Shown piece by piece: positions 1 through 7,542 of a DNA stretch of 64,000 nucleotides; the stretch's first letter is position 1, and each line of letters starts with the position of its first letter. The stretch comes from Segatella copri (GTDB taxonomy: Bacteria > Bacteroidota > Bacteroidia > Bacteroidales > Bacteroidaceae): positions 2,699,001-2,763,000 of the forward strand of contig NZ_CP137557.1 in the NCBI RefSeq assembly GCF_019249655.2, read 5' to 3'. Both the position numbers and the translations under genes were made by a program. Under the pieces are notes generated by a model that did no database searches, was not told the DNA's origin, and saw only the letters and a list, made by a program, of their open reading frames with translations.

Positions 1-287
1 TCGAGACGCTTGAGATAATGGTGGCAACCGATGACCACCAGCTGCGCAAACAGCGTACACAAAAGGTAGATGGGGCTGAGCATCCAGAAAGGATGCTGGC
101 CAAGCATCACATCGCGGATGGTTCCGCCGCCGATGGCCACAGCCACGCCACACACAAAGCCGCCCAGCCAGTCGTAATGCTTGCTGGCGGCAAGTCGGAT
201 GCCCGAAAGGGCAAATGCAAAGGTTCCAATGAACTCGATGATGCGCTGCAGCGTCATGACAAGTTCCGGGTCTTGATGAATAGTCAT
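1..287 (-). CDS. TRIC/UPF0126-type membrane channel protein (partial, cut by left edge)
   Basis: The first 95 codons of a minus-strand gene are visible, beginning with MTIHQDPELVMTLQR and continuing past base 1. The run holds hydrophobic helices with the family signatures GTFAFALSGIRLA and GGGTIRDVMLG, typical of the UPF0126/TRIC (YadS/YicG-like) family of small trimeric cation-channel-like inner-membrane proteins. Members are about 200 residues, so roughly half is missing. It starts 24 bp after the rarA stop on the same strand and is probably cotranscribed with it. The substrate in bacteria is uncertain; glycine and cations have been proposed for relatives. Family call is firm, function is not. 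Confidence 0.8.
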   Translation of the reverse strand, partial: MTIHQDPELVMTLQRIIEFIGTFAFALSGIRLAASKHYDWLGGFVCGVAVAIGGGTIRDVMLGQHPFWMLSPIYLLCTLFAQLVVIGCHHYLKRL

Positions 288-311
288 TTTTTCTCGTAAT
301 AAATTATTTGT

Positions 312-1586
312 TTAGTTTTTAAACCGCTCTCCCCAGCATGTTACCATCCAGTTATACAGGCGCTCCTCGGAAGGAGAATGCTGCGGATGCCAGAAGCGGG
401 TATCTTTCAGTTCATCAGGTAGATACTGCTGCTCGGTGAAATGACCGGGATAATCGTGCGGATATTTATAGCCGTCGTGATAGCCCAGGTCCTTCATCAG
501 TTTGGTCGGCGCATTGCGGATATGCAGCGGCACAGGCAGATTGCCCGTCTGCTTTACGGTGGCGATGGCATCGTTGATGCCCAGGTAGGCACTGTTGCTC
601 TTGGGACTGGTAGCAAGGTAGACCACCGCCTCGGCAAGGGCGATTCTCGCCTCGGGCCATCCTATCTTCATCACCGTATCGAAGGCAGCATTCGCCAGGA
701 GCAGGGCGTTGGGATTCGCCAGTCCCACATCCTCGCTCGCACTGATCACCACTCTGCGGGCGATGAACTGCGGGTCTTCGCCTCCTTCTATCATGCGCGC
801 CATCCAATAGAGCGCCGCATCGGGGTCGCTGCCACGGATACTCTTGATGAAGGCGGAGATGATGTCATAGTGCATATCGCCCTGCTTGTCGTAGGCAAGG
901 GGATTCTGCTGAAGCTGTTCTTCTACCATCTTGTCGGTGATGACCACCTCACCGGTGCCTGCCGATTCCACCACCAGTTCCAGGATATTGAGGAGCTTCC
1001 GGGCATCGCCTCCGCTGAACCGGAGCATCGCCCCAGTTTCCTTCAGATTGATCTTCTTCTGGCTGAGTTCCACATCCTGGGTGATGGCACGCTGCAGGAG
1101 TCCCTCCAGGTCTTCCTTTTCCAGGGGTTTGAGCACGTAGAGCTGGCATCGGGAGAGTAGCGGACGGATAACCTCGAACGACGGGTTCTCGGTGGTGGCA
1201 CCAATCAGTGTAACGATGCCCTTCTCCACTGCGCCCAGCAGGGAGTCCTGCTGACTCTTGGAGAAGCGGTGTATTTCGTCTATAAACAAGATAGGTGAAG
1301 CAGCGTTGAAGAATCTTCCACTCTTGGCACGCTCAATCACCTCGCGCACATCCTTCACGCCGCTGGTTACGGCAGAGAGGGTATAGAAAGGCACCTTCAG
1401 GGTTTGCGCCACAATCTGCGCCAGGGTAGTCTTGCCCACGCCCGGAGGTCCCCAGAGGATAAAAGAGGAAATGCGGCCTGCGTCGATCATCCTGCGCAGC
1501 ACGGCACCCTCCCCCACCAGATGCTTCTGGCCCACATAGTCGGTAAGCGACCGGGGTCTCATTCTTTCAGCTAACGGTTCACTCAT
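312..1586 (-). CDS. rarA: Replication-associated recombination protein A (MgsA-type AAA+ ATPase)
   Basis: A 424-residue clamp-loader-like AAA+ ATPase that acts at stalled replication forks. Walker A is GPPGVGKT at residues 46-53 and Walker B is ILFIDE at about 99-104, followed by a sensor region ([11 protein letters not shown]) and an arginine-finger type segment (LLSRCQ). The C-terminal half has the tetramerisation domain with the family motifs [12 protein letters not shown] and [17 protein letters not shown]. Length matches the family. A -7 box lies 35 bp upstream on the minus strand. The TRIC-type gene follows directly. Confidence 0.95.
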   Translation of the reverse strand: MSEPLAERMRPRSLTDYVGQKHLVGEGAVLRRMIDAGRISSFILWGPPGVGKTTLAQIVAQTLKVPFYTLSAVTSGVKDVREVIERAKSGRFFNAASPILFIDEIHRFSKSQQDSLLGAVEKGIVTLIGATTENPSFEVIRPLLSRCQLYVLKPLEKEDLEGLLQRAITQDVELSQKKINLKETGAMLRFSGGDARKLLNILELVVESAGTGEVVITDKMVEEQLQQNPLAYDKQGDMHYDIISAFIKSIRGSDPDAALYWMARMIEGGEDPQFIARRVVISASEDVGLANPNALLLANAAFDTVMKIGWPEARIALAEAVVYLATSPKSNSAYLGINDAIATVKQTGNLPVPLHIRNAPTKLMKDLGYHDGYKYPHDYPGHFTEQQYLPDELKDTRFWHPQHSPSEERLYNWMVTCWGERFKN

Positions 1587-1620
1587 TCTATAATTCTTTT
1601 TACTTCGGTATTTTTAGCTG

Positions 1621-1628
1621 CAAAGATA
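1621..1628 (-). promoter_or_regulatory. -7 promoter box for rarA
   Basis: CAAAGATA on the plus strand is TATCTTTG on the minus strand, a match to the Bacteroidetes -7 consensus TAnnTTTG. It lies 35 bp upstream of the rarA start. No convincing -33 box was seen. Confidence 0.6.
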
Positions 1629-1709
1629 ATGAAAAAAAATGAAACGTGCACAAGAAATCGGGATAAAAGAAAAAAAATCGTGGAAATAGAAAAAAAAACG
1701 GGCTGAAAA

Positions 1710-1741
1710 TTTGGATATATAAAAAGAAGTATTTAATTTTG
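1710..1741 (+). promoter_or_regulatory. Bacteroidetes-type promoter for the 270-residue acidic protein
   Basis: TTTG at 1710-1713 and TAATTTTG at 1734-1741 are separated by 20 bp, which fits the -33/-7 consensus of the Bacteroidetes primary sigma factor. The ATG follows 20 bp later. Confidence 0.7.
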
Positions 1742-1761
1742 CATTCAAAACATTTATAACA

Positions 1762-2574
1762 ATGAAACAAGAAAAGACTATCACCCTCAAAACATTGTCA
1801 AAAAGCAGTGTTTGGGATATCCAGGAGAATGATGTTTTCCGACTTTGGGAAGCTGCCGAGAAAGACAACGACCTGAAGGACAATCAGCGTAGATACCTCG
1901 ACATCATTCGCAGTGCATTCGAAGTTGAGCAAGTGAAAGTGGACCGCACAGAAGTGCTCGACAAGTTGATTGAACGTGGTTTCAAGATCGGCACCCTCCG
2001 CATCGACGACAAGAACGAGAAGTTTGCCATCAAGAAGCGCCCTATCATGCGTGTCACCGACCTCACCTACGAGAACATCGGTCACATCACCGCATCCAAG
2101 CTCATCGAAGTATTGGAGCGTAACTTCGGCGGTGGCTGGGACAGTCTTTCTCAGAGTATCAAGGATATCATCGAGAGCGGTTTCGACATCAGTACCACTA
2201 CCCTTCCTAAGGATCGCCTGAAGAAGCCGGGTGGTCTCTACGAGAAGAAGCTGGCTGACGACTACGAGGTGCTCGTGGTGCCTAAGGGTACCTGGGTGGA
2301 GGCTATCTTTGCCAAGGAGAAGCCAAAGCAGGAGAAGATTCGCATGAGATTCATGGATGAGGACGAGTTGGACCGCAACGACGACCTGCTCGACCCAGAC
2401 GAGGATGACGATGAGGATGCACCAGAGATTGAGGATCACTACAACGATCCTGATGAGGACGATGATGCATTCGATGACGACAAGCTGACCGAGGAAAGCT
2501 ACCGCACCACCTTCGAGGACCCTGAGAACCTGGGACTCGACGATGCTGAGGACGTGGCTGACGACGACTACTAA
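1762..2574 (+). CDS. Conserved-looking protein with Asp/Glu-rich C-terminal tail, unknown function
   Basis: A 270-residue cytoplasmic protein with no signal peptide or membrane segment. The first 200 residues are mixed alpha/beta and lysine-rich and contain no motif that I recognise. From about residue 195 the chain becomes strongly acidic, with runs such as DPDEDDDEDAPE and DPDEDDDAFDDD, and is presumably disordered. The architecture (basic body, acidic tail) recalls proteins that touch RNA polymerase or nucleic acids, such as the delta subunit, but I see no sequence support for that. Two very small membrane-protein genes follow and may share the transcript. Confidence 0.75.
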   Translation: MKQEKTITLKTLSKSSVWDIQENDVFRLWEAAEKDNDLKDNQRRYLDIIRSAFEVEQVKVDRTEVLDKLIERGFKIGTLRIDDKNEKFAIKKRPIMRVTDLTYENIGHITASKLIEVLERNFGGGWDSLSQSIKDIIESGFDISTTTLPKDRLKKPGGLYEKKLADDYEVLVVPKGTWVEAIFAKEKPKQEKIRMRFMDEDELDRNDDLLDPDEDDDEDAPEIEDHYNDPDEDDDAFDDDKLTEESYRTTFEDPENLGLDDAEDVADDDY

Positions 2575-2632
2575 GCCGCGGGAAGCTGGAGTTACTGGAA
2601 TTTACACATTATTATATATAATAAAGAAAGAA

Positions 2633-2854
2633 ATGGAAGCATTATTAGGACTGATCGCATTGATCGTGGTAGCACTCGTAGGTTGGGCTATCGCAGAATT
2701 TAAGTACAAGGCTTTCACCTTCACCCGCTCAGAAAAGGACATCGAAGAGGAGGCGGAGTTGGAAGAGCAGCATCGTGCCGACGGATTCAAGGAGATGAAC
2801 ATCCGTGACATCATGCGCAAGAACTCTACAAATGGCTACAACGCTGTAGGCTAA
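2633..2854 (+). CDS. Small single-helix membrane protein, unknown
   Basis: A 73-residue protein starting MEALLGLIALIVVALVGWAIA, an N-terminal membrane helix, followed by a charged segment (SEKDIEEEAELEEQ) and the end of the chain in the cytoplasm by the positive-inside rule only weakly. I do not recognise the family. The start at 2633 is preferred because it begins with the membrane helix; a longer reading frame from 2543 would overlap the upstream gene. It lies 58 bp after the acidic protein and 34 bp before another small membrane protein. Confidence 0.6.
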   Translation: MEALLGLIALIVVALVGWAIAEFKYKAFTFTRSEKDIEEEAELEEQHRADGFKEMNIRDIMRKNSTNGYNAVG

Positions 2855-2888
2855 ACGCCGGCGTTTTTCAGCTATAGGAGAAATTGAT

Positions 2889-3056
2889 ATGATGACTGCT
2901 CAGTATATCATCATTCTTACGATATTGGCGGCATGCATCGCGTATGCCGCCATTCGTATTTATCGGGCGTGGAAGAAGGTGAACCAGTGCCACGACCGGA
3001 ATTACAAGTGTGCGGGCTGTGCTTTCTATGAGCAGTGCAAGAAGAAGAAAAAATGA
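2889..3056 (+). CDS. Very small Cys-rich membrane protein (FeoB-associated-like)
   Basis: A 55-codon gene beginning ATGATG at 2889 and ending TGA at 3054-3056. The N-terminal half is a membrane helix (AQYIIILTILAACIAYAAI). The C-terminal half has a cysteine pattern (C-x6-C-x2-C-x5-C) and ends in five lysines. Helix plus a small Cys cluster is the plan of the FeoB-associated Cys-rich proteins of Bacteroidetes, but no feoB is nearby, so this is a resemblance only. Confidence 0.55.
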   Translation: MMTAQYIIILTILAACIAYAAIRIYRAWKKVNQCHDRNYKCAGCAFYEQCKKKKK

Positions 3057-3114
3057 TTAGAATTGATTGTTTCTAAAGATTTTTTCATTATTTTCGAAAA
3101 AAGATGGCGAAAGA

Positions 3115-3146
3115 TTTGGTGGTTTCAAAAAAAAGTAGTACCTTTG
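3115..3146 (+). promoter_or_regulatory. Promoter of the tRNA-Cys pair
   Basis: TTTG at 3115-3118, a 20-bp spacer and TACCTTTG at 3139-3146 match the Bacteroidetes -33/-7 promoter. The first tRNA begins 38 bp downstream. Confidence 0.75.
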
Positions 3147-3184
3147 CACTCGCTTATCAGAAATGACAGCAAATAACTCTACAA

Positions 3185-3255
3185 GGTGTCTTAACCGAGC
3201 GGTTAGGTAACGGTCTGCAAAACCGTGTAGAGCGGTTCGACTCCGCTAGACACCT
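3185..3255 (+). tRNA. tRNA-Cys (anticodon GCA), copy 1
   Basis: A 71-nt cloverleaf. The acceptor arms GGTGTCT (3185-3191) and AGACACC (3248-3254) pair fully, the anticodon GCA is at 3217-3219, the T-loop reads TTCGACT, and the discriminator base is T, which is the cysteine identity base. CCA is not encoded. Confidence 0.95.
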
Positions 3256-3303
3256 CTTAATGACTTCGTTTCATAGGAGTTAATTTGTAAAATTTTTAGA
3301 CTT

Positions 3304-3374
3304 GGTGTCTTAACCGAGCGGTTAGGTAACGGTCTGCAAAACCGTGTAGAGCGGTTCGACTCCGCTAGACACCT
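3304..3374 (+). tRNA. tRNA-Cys (anticodon GCA), copy 2
   Basis: Identical base for base to the copy ending at 3255 and separated from it by 48 bp. It is presumably part of the same transcript, with a terminator directly after. Confidence 0.95.
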
Positions 3375-3375
3375 C

Positions 3376-3410
3376 AAAAAAGAGATCCTTGTGAAAGGGT
3401 CTCTTTTTTG
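3376..3410 (+). terminator. Rho-independent terminator after the tRNA-Cys pair
   Basis: AAAAAAGAGATCC pairs with GGGTCTCTTTTTT around a short loop, giving an A-tract/T-tract hairpin that ends in a U-run. Confidence 0.8.
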
Positions 3411-3470
3411 TTTTTATACCCCCTCTCTTCTTTCCATCACTATACTAAACTTTCGCAAGTACTTCCCCAC

Positions 3471-3560
3471 ACGCCCTGAAAGGGCAGAAGCTCCTAGCCC
3501 AGGGCAGCGCCCTGGGTAATAATGGATGCAAGCCTGTCGCCCTGTAAGGGCAAAAGCTTT
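3471..3560. repeat. REP-like palindromic repeat cluster
   Basis: Three nested palindromes: GCCCTGAAAGGGC (3473-3485), CCCAGGGCAGCGCCCTGGG (3498-3516) and GCCCTGTAAGGGC (3539-3551). The ACGCCCTGAAAGGGCAAAAG core recurs twice near 22.9 kb. The G+C-rich palindromes in an A+T-rich spacer are like extragenic REP elements. No transposase is present in the window. Confidence 0.65.
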
Positions 3561-3684
3561 ATTTTTTTGGGGGAATAATTATCATTTTGCACTAAAAAGT
3601 AAATGAACATGACAGGAATTATTAAAAAATTAATTTTTTCCAAAATTAATTATCATTTTATTTTTTTATTCCAACAAAAATTCG

Positions 3685-3692
3685 TACCTTTG
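3685..3692 (+). promoter_or_regulatory. -7 promoter box of small-RNA candidate, copy A
   Basis: TACCTTTG lies 6 nt before the conserved GTTATCC that opens the RNA candidate. The other copy of this RNA has the same 6-nt spacing. Confidence 0.65.
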
Positions 3693-3697
3693 CAAAC

Positions 3698-3789
3698 GTT
3701 ATCCTGAATACAATCTTTTTACCTTAAAGAAAACTAATACCTATTGAGATAGAGCAGTTGTCTGAGAAGATAGCTGCTCTAGTTTTTTA
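3698..3789 (+). ncRNA. Small-RNA candidate, copy A (about 90 nt)
   Basis: The segment opens with GTTATCCTGAA, continues with ACAATC, a T-run, ACCTTAA and ACTAATACCTATTGA, and closes with a 13-bp hairpin (arms 3751-3763 and 3768-3780, GAGA loop) and a T-run. A second copy is at 49813-49901 with the same 5' domain but a different hairpin sequence. Both have a -7 box at the same distance and no open reading frame. It may match a known Bacteroidales RNA family; I cannot name one with confidence. Confidence 0.65.
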
Positions 3790-3803
3790 TCCCCCTATCC
3801 TAT

Positions 3804-3856
3804 CACTTGATAACATAAACCTCTATCATCCACTTGATAACATAAACCTCTATCAT
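3804..3856. repeat. Two-copy direct repeat, 27-bp period
   Basis: CACTTGATAACATAAACCTC followed by TATCAT occurs at 3804-3829 and again at 3831-3856. It lies between the small-RNA terminator and the cupin gene. Confidence 0.85.
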
Positions 3857-3895
3857 TCTATACAATAAAACCCCACTCATCAGCGTTATTCTTAT

Positions 3896-4234
3896 ATGAA
3901 ACAAGAAATAGCTAACATCATACAGCTTCCGAAGATATTCGACCCGCGCGGCAACCTGACCGTTGCCGAGGAGCAGAAGAATATCCCATTCCATATCAAA
4001 CATGTGGAATGGCGCTATGGCATGCCTGCCGGAACCTCCCTTGAGCCTGATGCCCATCACCCGAAACTGGTGTTCATCGCTCTATCAGGATCCTTTACGA
4101 TAGAAATCAAGGATGGGGAATCTACTGACTCTTTCTTCCTTAATCATCCCTATCAGGGACTTTATCTGGCAGAAAATGTAGAATTCAAGGTCAGGAATTG
4201 TTCAAGTGGGGCGGTTATCCTGCAAATTTCTTAA
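3896..4234 (+). CDS. WxcM/FdtA-like cupin, putative dTDP-sugar ketoisomerase relative
   Basis: A 112-residue single-domain cupin. The segments PKIFDPRGNLTVAEE, ALSGSFTIEI and NHPYQGLYL match the FdtA/QdtA (WxcM C-terminal) family, which isomerises dTDP-4-keto-6-deoxyglucose before amination. The usual histidine-rich active-site stretch (RGGHAH) reads EPDAHHPK here, so some histidines remain but the motif is altered and activity is uncertain. It is followed 44 bp later by a DegT-family aminotransferase, the normal partner of FdtA. Together they suggest a 3-amino-3,6-dideoxyhexose for surface glycans, although no other sugar genes are adjacent. Confidence 0.75.
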   Translation: MKQEIANIIQLPKIFDPRGNLTVAEEQKNIPFHIKHVEWRYGMPAGTSLEPDAHHPKLVFIALSGSFTIEIKDGESTDSFFLNHPYQGLYLAENVEFKVRNCSSGAVILQIS

Positions 4235-4278
4235 ACAATCCTGCAACTTTCTTAATCTAAAGAACAAAAAAAAGAGAA

Positions 4279-5460
4279 ATGAAAGAAATCAAATATTTAA
4301 GTCTGAAAGACCTGAATGCTCCTTATGAGAAAGACATTCAGCATGCCATTTCCGAGGTGGTGAGCAGCGGTTGGTATCTGCAGGGCAAGCGCATCCACGA
4401 CTTCGAGGAGCATTATGCTGCGTATATCGGAACCCGCCACTGCATCAGTTGCGGCAACGGACTCGATGCCCTGAAACTGATGTTGCAGGGCGAGATGATT
4501 CTGGGCAGAATGCAGCCTGGTGACGAGGTGCTGGTAGCTGCCAACACGTATATTGCCACCATCCTCGCCATCACGAGCGTGGGTCTCACTCCCATCCTCA
4601 TCGAACCAACGATAGATACGCTGCAGATGGATGATTCACTCATCGAGAGCCATATCACCGGGAAGACCCGCGCCCTGCTCACCGTGCATCTTTACGGCAA
4701 ATGCAGTGTTACGCCGAACATGATAGCTATCTGCAAGAAGCATCATTTGCTGCTGTTTGAGGACAATGCACAGGCGCATGGCTGCATCTATAGAGGAAAG
4801 ACTTCATCGGATGGATGGAATGGCAAACGGACGGGAAGTCTGGGCACTGCTGCCGCCCACAGCTTCTATCCAGGTAAGAATCTGGGTGCACTGGGTGATG
4901 CGGGTGCCGTGACCACGGATGACGATGATTTGGCTGAGGTAATCAGGGCATTGGGCAATTACGGAAGTGCCAGGAAATATGTTTTTGATTACCAAGGAAG
5001 GAATTCGAGAATGGATGAGATTCAGGCTGCAGTGCTTGATGTAAAACTGGCACATCTGGATGAAACCAATGAAAGAAGACAAGATTTGGCGCAATTATAT
5101 CTGAAGTATCTGGGAGAAGACAATGTAAAATACCTTGGAGAAGACAAAAAGAATGGGAAGCAAGACCATGAATTGATTCCATCCAATTTGTATTCTCCAA
5201 AAGAAAGCAATGTGGTTCATATTTTCCCGATTCTTTCATCCAGAAGGGATGAGCTGCAGCAATATCTCAAGGAGAATGGCGTTGGCACGATGATTCACTA
5301 TCCGATTCCGCCTCATCAGCAGAAATGCTATGCGGAATGGAATCATCTGCACCTGCCTATCACGGAGAAGATTCACCAGCAAGAACTCAGTTTGCCATGC
5401 AATCAGAGCATGACGGAAGAGGACGTGGAAAGAATTGCCGAGCTCATCAGGAAGTTTTAA
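4279..5460 (+). CDS. DegT/DnrJ/EryC1-type PLP sugar aminotransferase
   Basis: A 393-residue fold-type I aminotransferase acting on keto nucleotide sugars. The start carries the family motif SSGWYLQGKRIHDFEEHYAAYIG in pieces, ISCGNGLDALKL binds the cofactor, FEDNAQAHG holds the PLP aspartate and histidine, and the Schiff-base lysine is K200 in HSFYPGKNLGALGDAGA. The dimer contact NSRMDEIQAA is intact. A region near residues 275-305 is longer than usual (repeat-like YLGED twice). With the preceding cupin it forms an FdtA-FdtB or QdtA-QdtB style pair; the exact sugar cannot be told. Confidence 0.88.
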   Translation: MKEIKYLSLKDLNAPYEKDIQHAISEVVSSGWYLQGKRIHDFEEHYAAYIGTRHCISCGNGLDALKLMLQGEMILGRMQPGDEVLVAANTYIATILAITSVGLTPILIEPTIDTLQMDDSLIESHITGKTRALLTVHLYGKCSVTPNMIAICKKHHLLLFEDNAQAHGCIYRGKTSSDGWNGKRTGSLGTAAAHSFYPGKNLGALGDAGAVTTDDDDLAEVIRALGNYGSARKYVFDYQGRNSRMDEIQAAVLDVKLAHLDETNERRQDLAQLYLKYLGEDNVKYLGEDKKNGKQDHELIPSNLYSPKESNVVHIFPILSSRRDELQQYLKENGVGTMIHYPIPPHQQKCYAEWNHLHLPITEKIHQQELSLPCNQSMTEEDVERIAELIRKF

Positions 5461-5462
5461 TG

Positions 5463-6179
5463 CTATTTCCTTCTTTTATCCTTTAATCTGCGATAGAAAT
5501 CCTGGAGTTGGCCGGGGGCAACACCTTTCTTGATGAGTGCCTCCAACTCGGTGTAGGCATCCTGCTTCCTGCCCAGAGTTACCAGGAGGTCGATGTGGTT
5601 GATGCGGTAATCCTGATTATCCTCATCCAGCGACATCGCCTTGGCATAATCATACTCTGCCAACTCCAGCATGCCCCTCTCCTTCTCTATTCCGCCACGA
5701 GCCGCATACGCCAGAGCACTGTCAGGATACTGTTCTATCAGATTATTGATGCCATCATACGCCTCCGTATAATGCTTATCCTTCTCGTTCAGCAACGCCA
5801 AGCCCAACTGTGCCTGGAAATTGCCTGGAACCAATACCAAGAGATTCTGATAATCCAAACGGGCGAAATTGTAACGCTTCATCTTCTCATTGACGAAAGC
5901 ACGATAAAAGAGACCCGCAATATTGGTATTGTTCAGAAACAACACCTTATCCAGATCGTCCTTGGCATACGCCCACTGCTCCAGCTGGATGTTCCACGCC
6001 GCCTTCTTCAATCGCAAATCAATACTGTCGGGATGATACGCCAGCACATTCGTAGCTGCCGCCAAAGAATCACGCAGCGCCTTGTTCTGCGCCTTAGAAT
6101 CCGACGCATGGTTCTGCTGCGCCATCAACGGCATCGACAGCAGAAAACAACTATATAATAGGATACTTTTCTTTTTCAT
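5463..6179 (-). CDS. Exported TPR-repeat protein
   Basis: A 238-residue protein with a signal peptide (MKKKSILLYSCFLLSMPLMAQQ, cleavage likely after MAQ-type end) and at least four tetratricopeptide-like helical repeats covering residues 40-220. Such proteins act as periplasmic scaffolds; no partner is evident. It converges with the aminotransferase, only 2 bp separating the two stop codons. A consensus promoter sits so close to the ATG that the transcript would be leaderless from that site; a second -7 box 36 bp further up offers a normal leader. Confidence 0.8.
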   Translation of the reverse strand: MKKKSILLYSCFLLSMPLMAQQNHASDSKAQNKALRDSLAAATNVLAYHPDSIDLRLKKAAWNIQLEQWAYAKDDLDKVLFLNNTNIAGLFYRAFVNEKMKRYNFARLDYQNLLVLVPGNFQAQLGLALLNEKDKHYTEAYDGINNLIEQYPDSALAYAARGGIEKERGMLELAEYDYAKAMSLDEDNQDYRINHIDLLVTLGRKQDAYTELEALIKKGVAPGQLQDFYRRLKDKRRK

Positions 6180-6183
6180 GCTG

Positions 6184-6215
6184 CAAAATTACAAATACTT
6201 CAGCAATCAACCAAA
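6184..6215 (-). promoter_or_regulatory. Promoter abutting the TPR gene start
   Basis: On the minus strand TTTG (6212-6215) and TAATTTTG (6184-6191) are 20 bp apart. The -7 box ends 5 bp before the ATG. A further -7 box, TATCTTTG, is at 6220-6227. Confidence 0.6.
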
Positions 6216-6306
6216 AAAGCAAAGATAAAAGTTGTTTAGGAATTTCAAAATAAAATAAACTTAAGCAAAACCTCCGTATTTTCTGAGATTATAGGATACG
6301 ATATCA

Positions 6307-6412
6307 TAGCTTAAGGGAAAATATATTTAGCCTTAAGGGAAAATATAATTAGCCTTAAGGATAAATATATATAGCCTTAAGGAAAAAAAATATCTTCCTT
6401 AAGGCTATTCAA
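6307..6412. repeat. Tandem repeat with CCTTAAGG palindromes, 3' of leuB
   Basis: Four direct copies of a roughly 21-bp unit built on TAGCCTTAAGG plus an A+T filler, then one inverted copy (CCTTAAGGCTA). The last direct copy and the inverted one form a hairpin with a T-run when read from the minus strand, so it can also act as the leuB operon terminator. The spacer 6180-6457 otherwise holds only the TPR promoter. Confidence 0.75.
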
Positions 6413-6457
6413 ATCAAAATTCTATCTTGTAAGAATACTTCTAAAGATTAACCTAGA

Positions 6458-7519
6458 TTAAGCATTCTTGATCCAGTTGACAATCCATGCGCCAACCTCT
6501 GTTGTGCCATACTGTGCACCACCCTCTACCTGAATCTCAGGAGTTCGGACATTGGCATCGAGAGAAGCATCTACTGCCTTGCGGATCAAAGCGCCCTCCT
6601 CGTTCAAACCGAAGTGCTCCAGCAACATTGCTGCAGAAAGAATCTGAGCTACTGGGTTTGCCAGGTTCTTGCCAGCTGCCTGTGGCCATGAACCGTGAAC
6701 AGGCTCGAACAATGGTGTGTGCTCACCCAATGAGCTAGATGGCTGCAAGCCCATAGAGCCGGTGATGCAAGAAGTTTCATCGGTGAGGATATCACCGAAG
6801 GTGTTCTCTGTAACGATGACATCGAAGAAGGTAGGCTCAGTCAACACGCGCATAGAAGCGTTGTCGATGAACATATAGTCGGTGTTTACCTCAGGATACT
6901 GTGGCTCCATCTCCTTGGCAATCTGACGCCAGAGACGAGAAGATGCCAATACGTTTGCCTTATCTACCACGGTGAGGTGCTTGTTGCGCTTCATGGCAAA
7001 CTCGAAAGCTACCTTCAGGATGCGCTCAATCTCAGGACGGGTGTAGATATCGGTATCGTATGCCTTGTCGTTATCCTGATACTTCTCACCGAAGTACATA
7101 CCACCAGTCAACTCGCGGATGACTACGAAGTCTGCACCTTTCAAGAGCTCATCCTTCAATGGAGACTTGTGGAGCAGGCAATCGAATGTAGCCACTGGGC
7201 GGACATTGGCGAAGAGGCCCAACTTCTTACGCATAGCGAGCAAACCCTGCTCAGGACGAACCTTGGCTGTAGGGTTGTTGTCGAAACGTGGGTCACCAAC
7301 GGCTGCAAAGAGCACTGCGTCAGCATCCATACAAGTCTTGAAGGTCTCCTCTGGGAATGGATCACCTACCTCGTCGATAGCGTGAGCGCCGCAGATTGCC
7401 TCGTTGTAAGTAAACTCGTGGTTGAACTTCTCTGCAATGGCCTGCATTACTGCTACGCCCTGCTTCATAATCTCTGGTCCGATACCATCACCGGCGAGAA
7501 CTGCAATGTTTAATTTCAT
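6458..7519 (-). CDS. leuB: 3-isopropylmalate dehydrogenase
   Basis: A 353-residue NAD-dependent decarboxylating dehydrogenase that converts 3-isopropylmalate to 2-oxoisocaproate. It starts [18 protein letters not shown] and carries the substrate arginines in [20 protein letters not shown] and [11 protein letters not shown], the metal aspartates in MFIDNASM and [10 protein letters not shown], and the cofactor loop [12 protein letters not shown] and [13 protein letters not shown]. Length is typical. It is the last gene of the leu operon, 23 bp after the second LeuA paralogue, and is followed by the CCTTAAGG repeats. Confidence 0.96.
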   Translation of the reverse strand: MKLNIAVLAGDGIGPEIMKQGVAVMQAIAEKFNHEFTYNEAICGAHAIDEVGDPFPEETFKTCMDADAVLFAAVGDPRFDNNPTAKVRPEQGLLAMRKKLGLFANVRPVATFDCLLHKSPLKDELLKGADFVVIRELTGGMYFGEKYQDNDKAYDTDIYTRPEIERILKVAFEFAMKRNKHLTVVDKANVLASSRLWRQIAKEMEPQYPEVNTDYMFIDNASMRVLTEPTFFDVIVTENTFGDILTDETSCITGSMGLQPSSSLGEHTPLFEPVHGSWPQAAGKNLANPVAQILSAAMLLEHFGLNEEGALIRKAVDASLDANVRTPEIQVEGGAQYGTTEVGAWIVNWIKNA

Positions 7520-7542
7520 CTTATCTGATTTTTTAATTGTTT

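Noticed and set aside
3698..3789. Riboswitch or leader for the cupin gene
   Set aside because: It ends in its own terminator about 105 bp before the gene, and the same element occurs at 49.8 kb before an unrelated gene.
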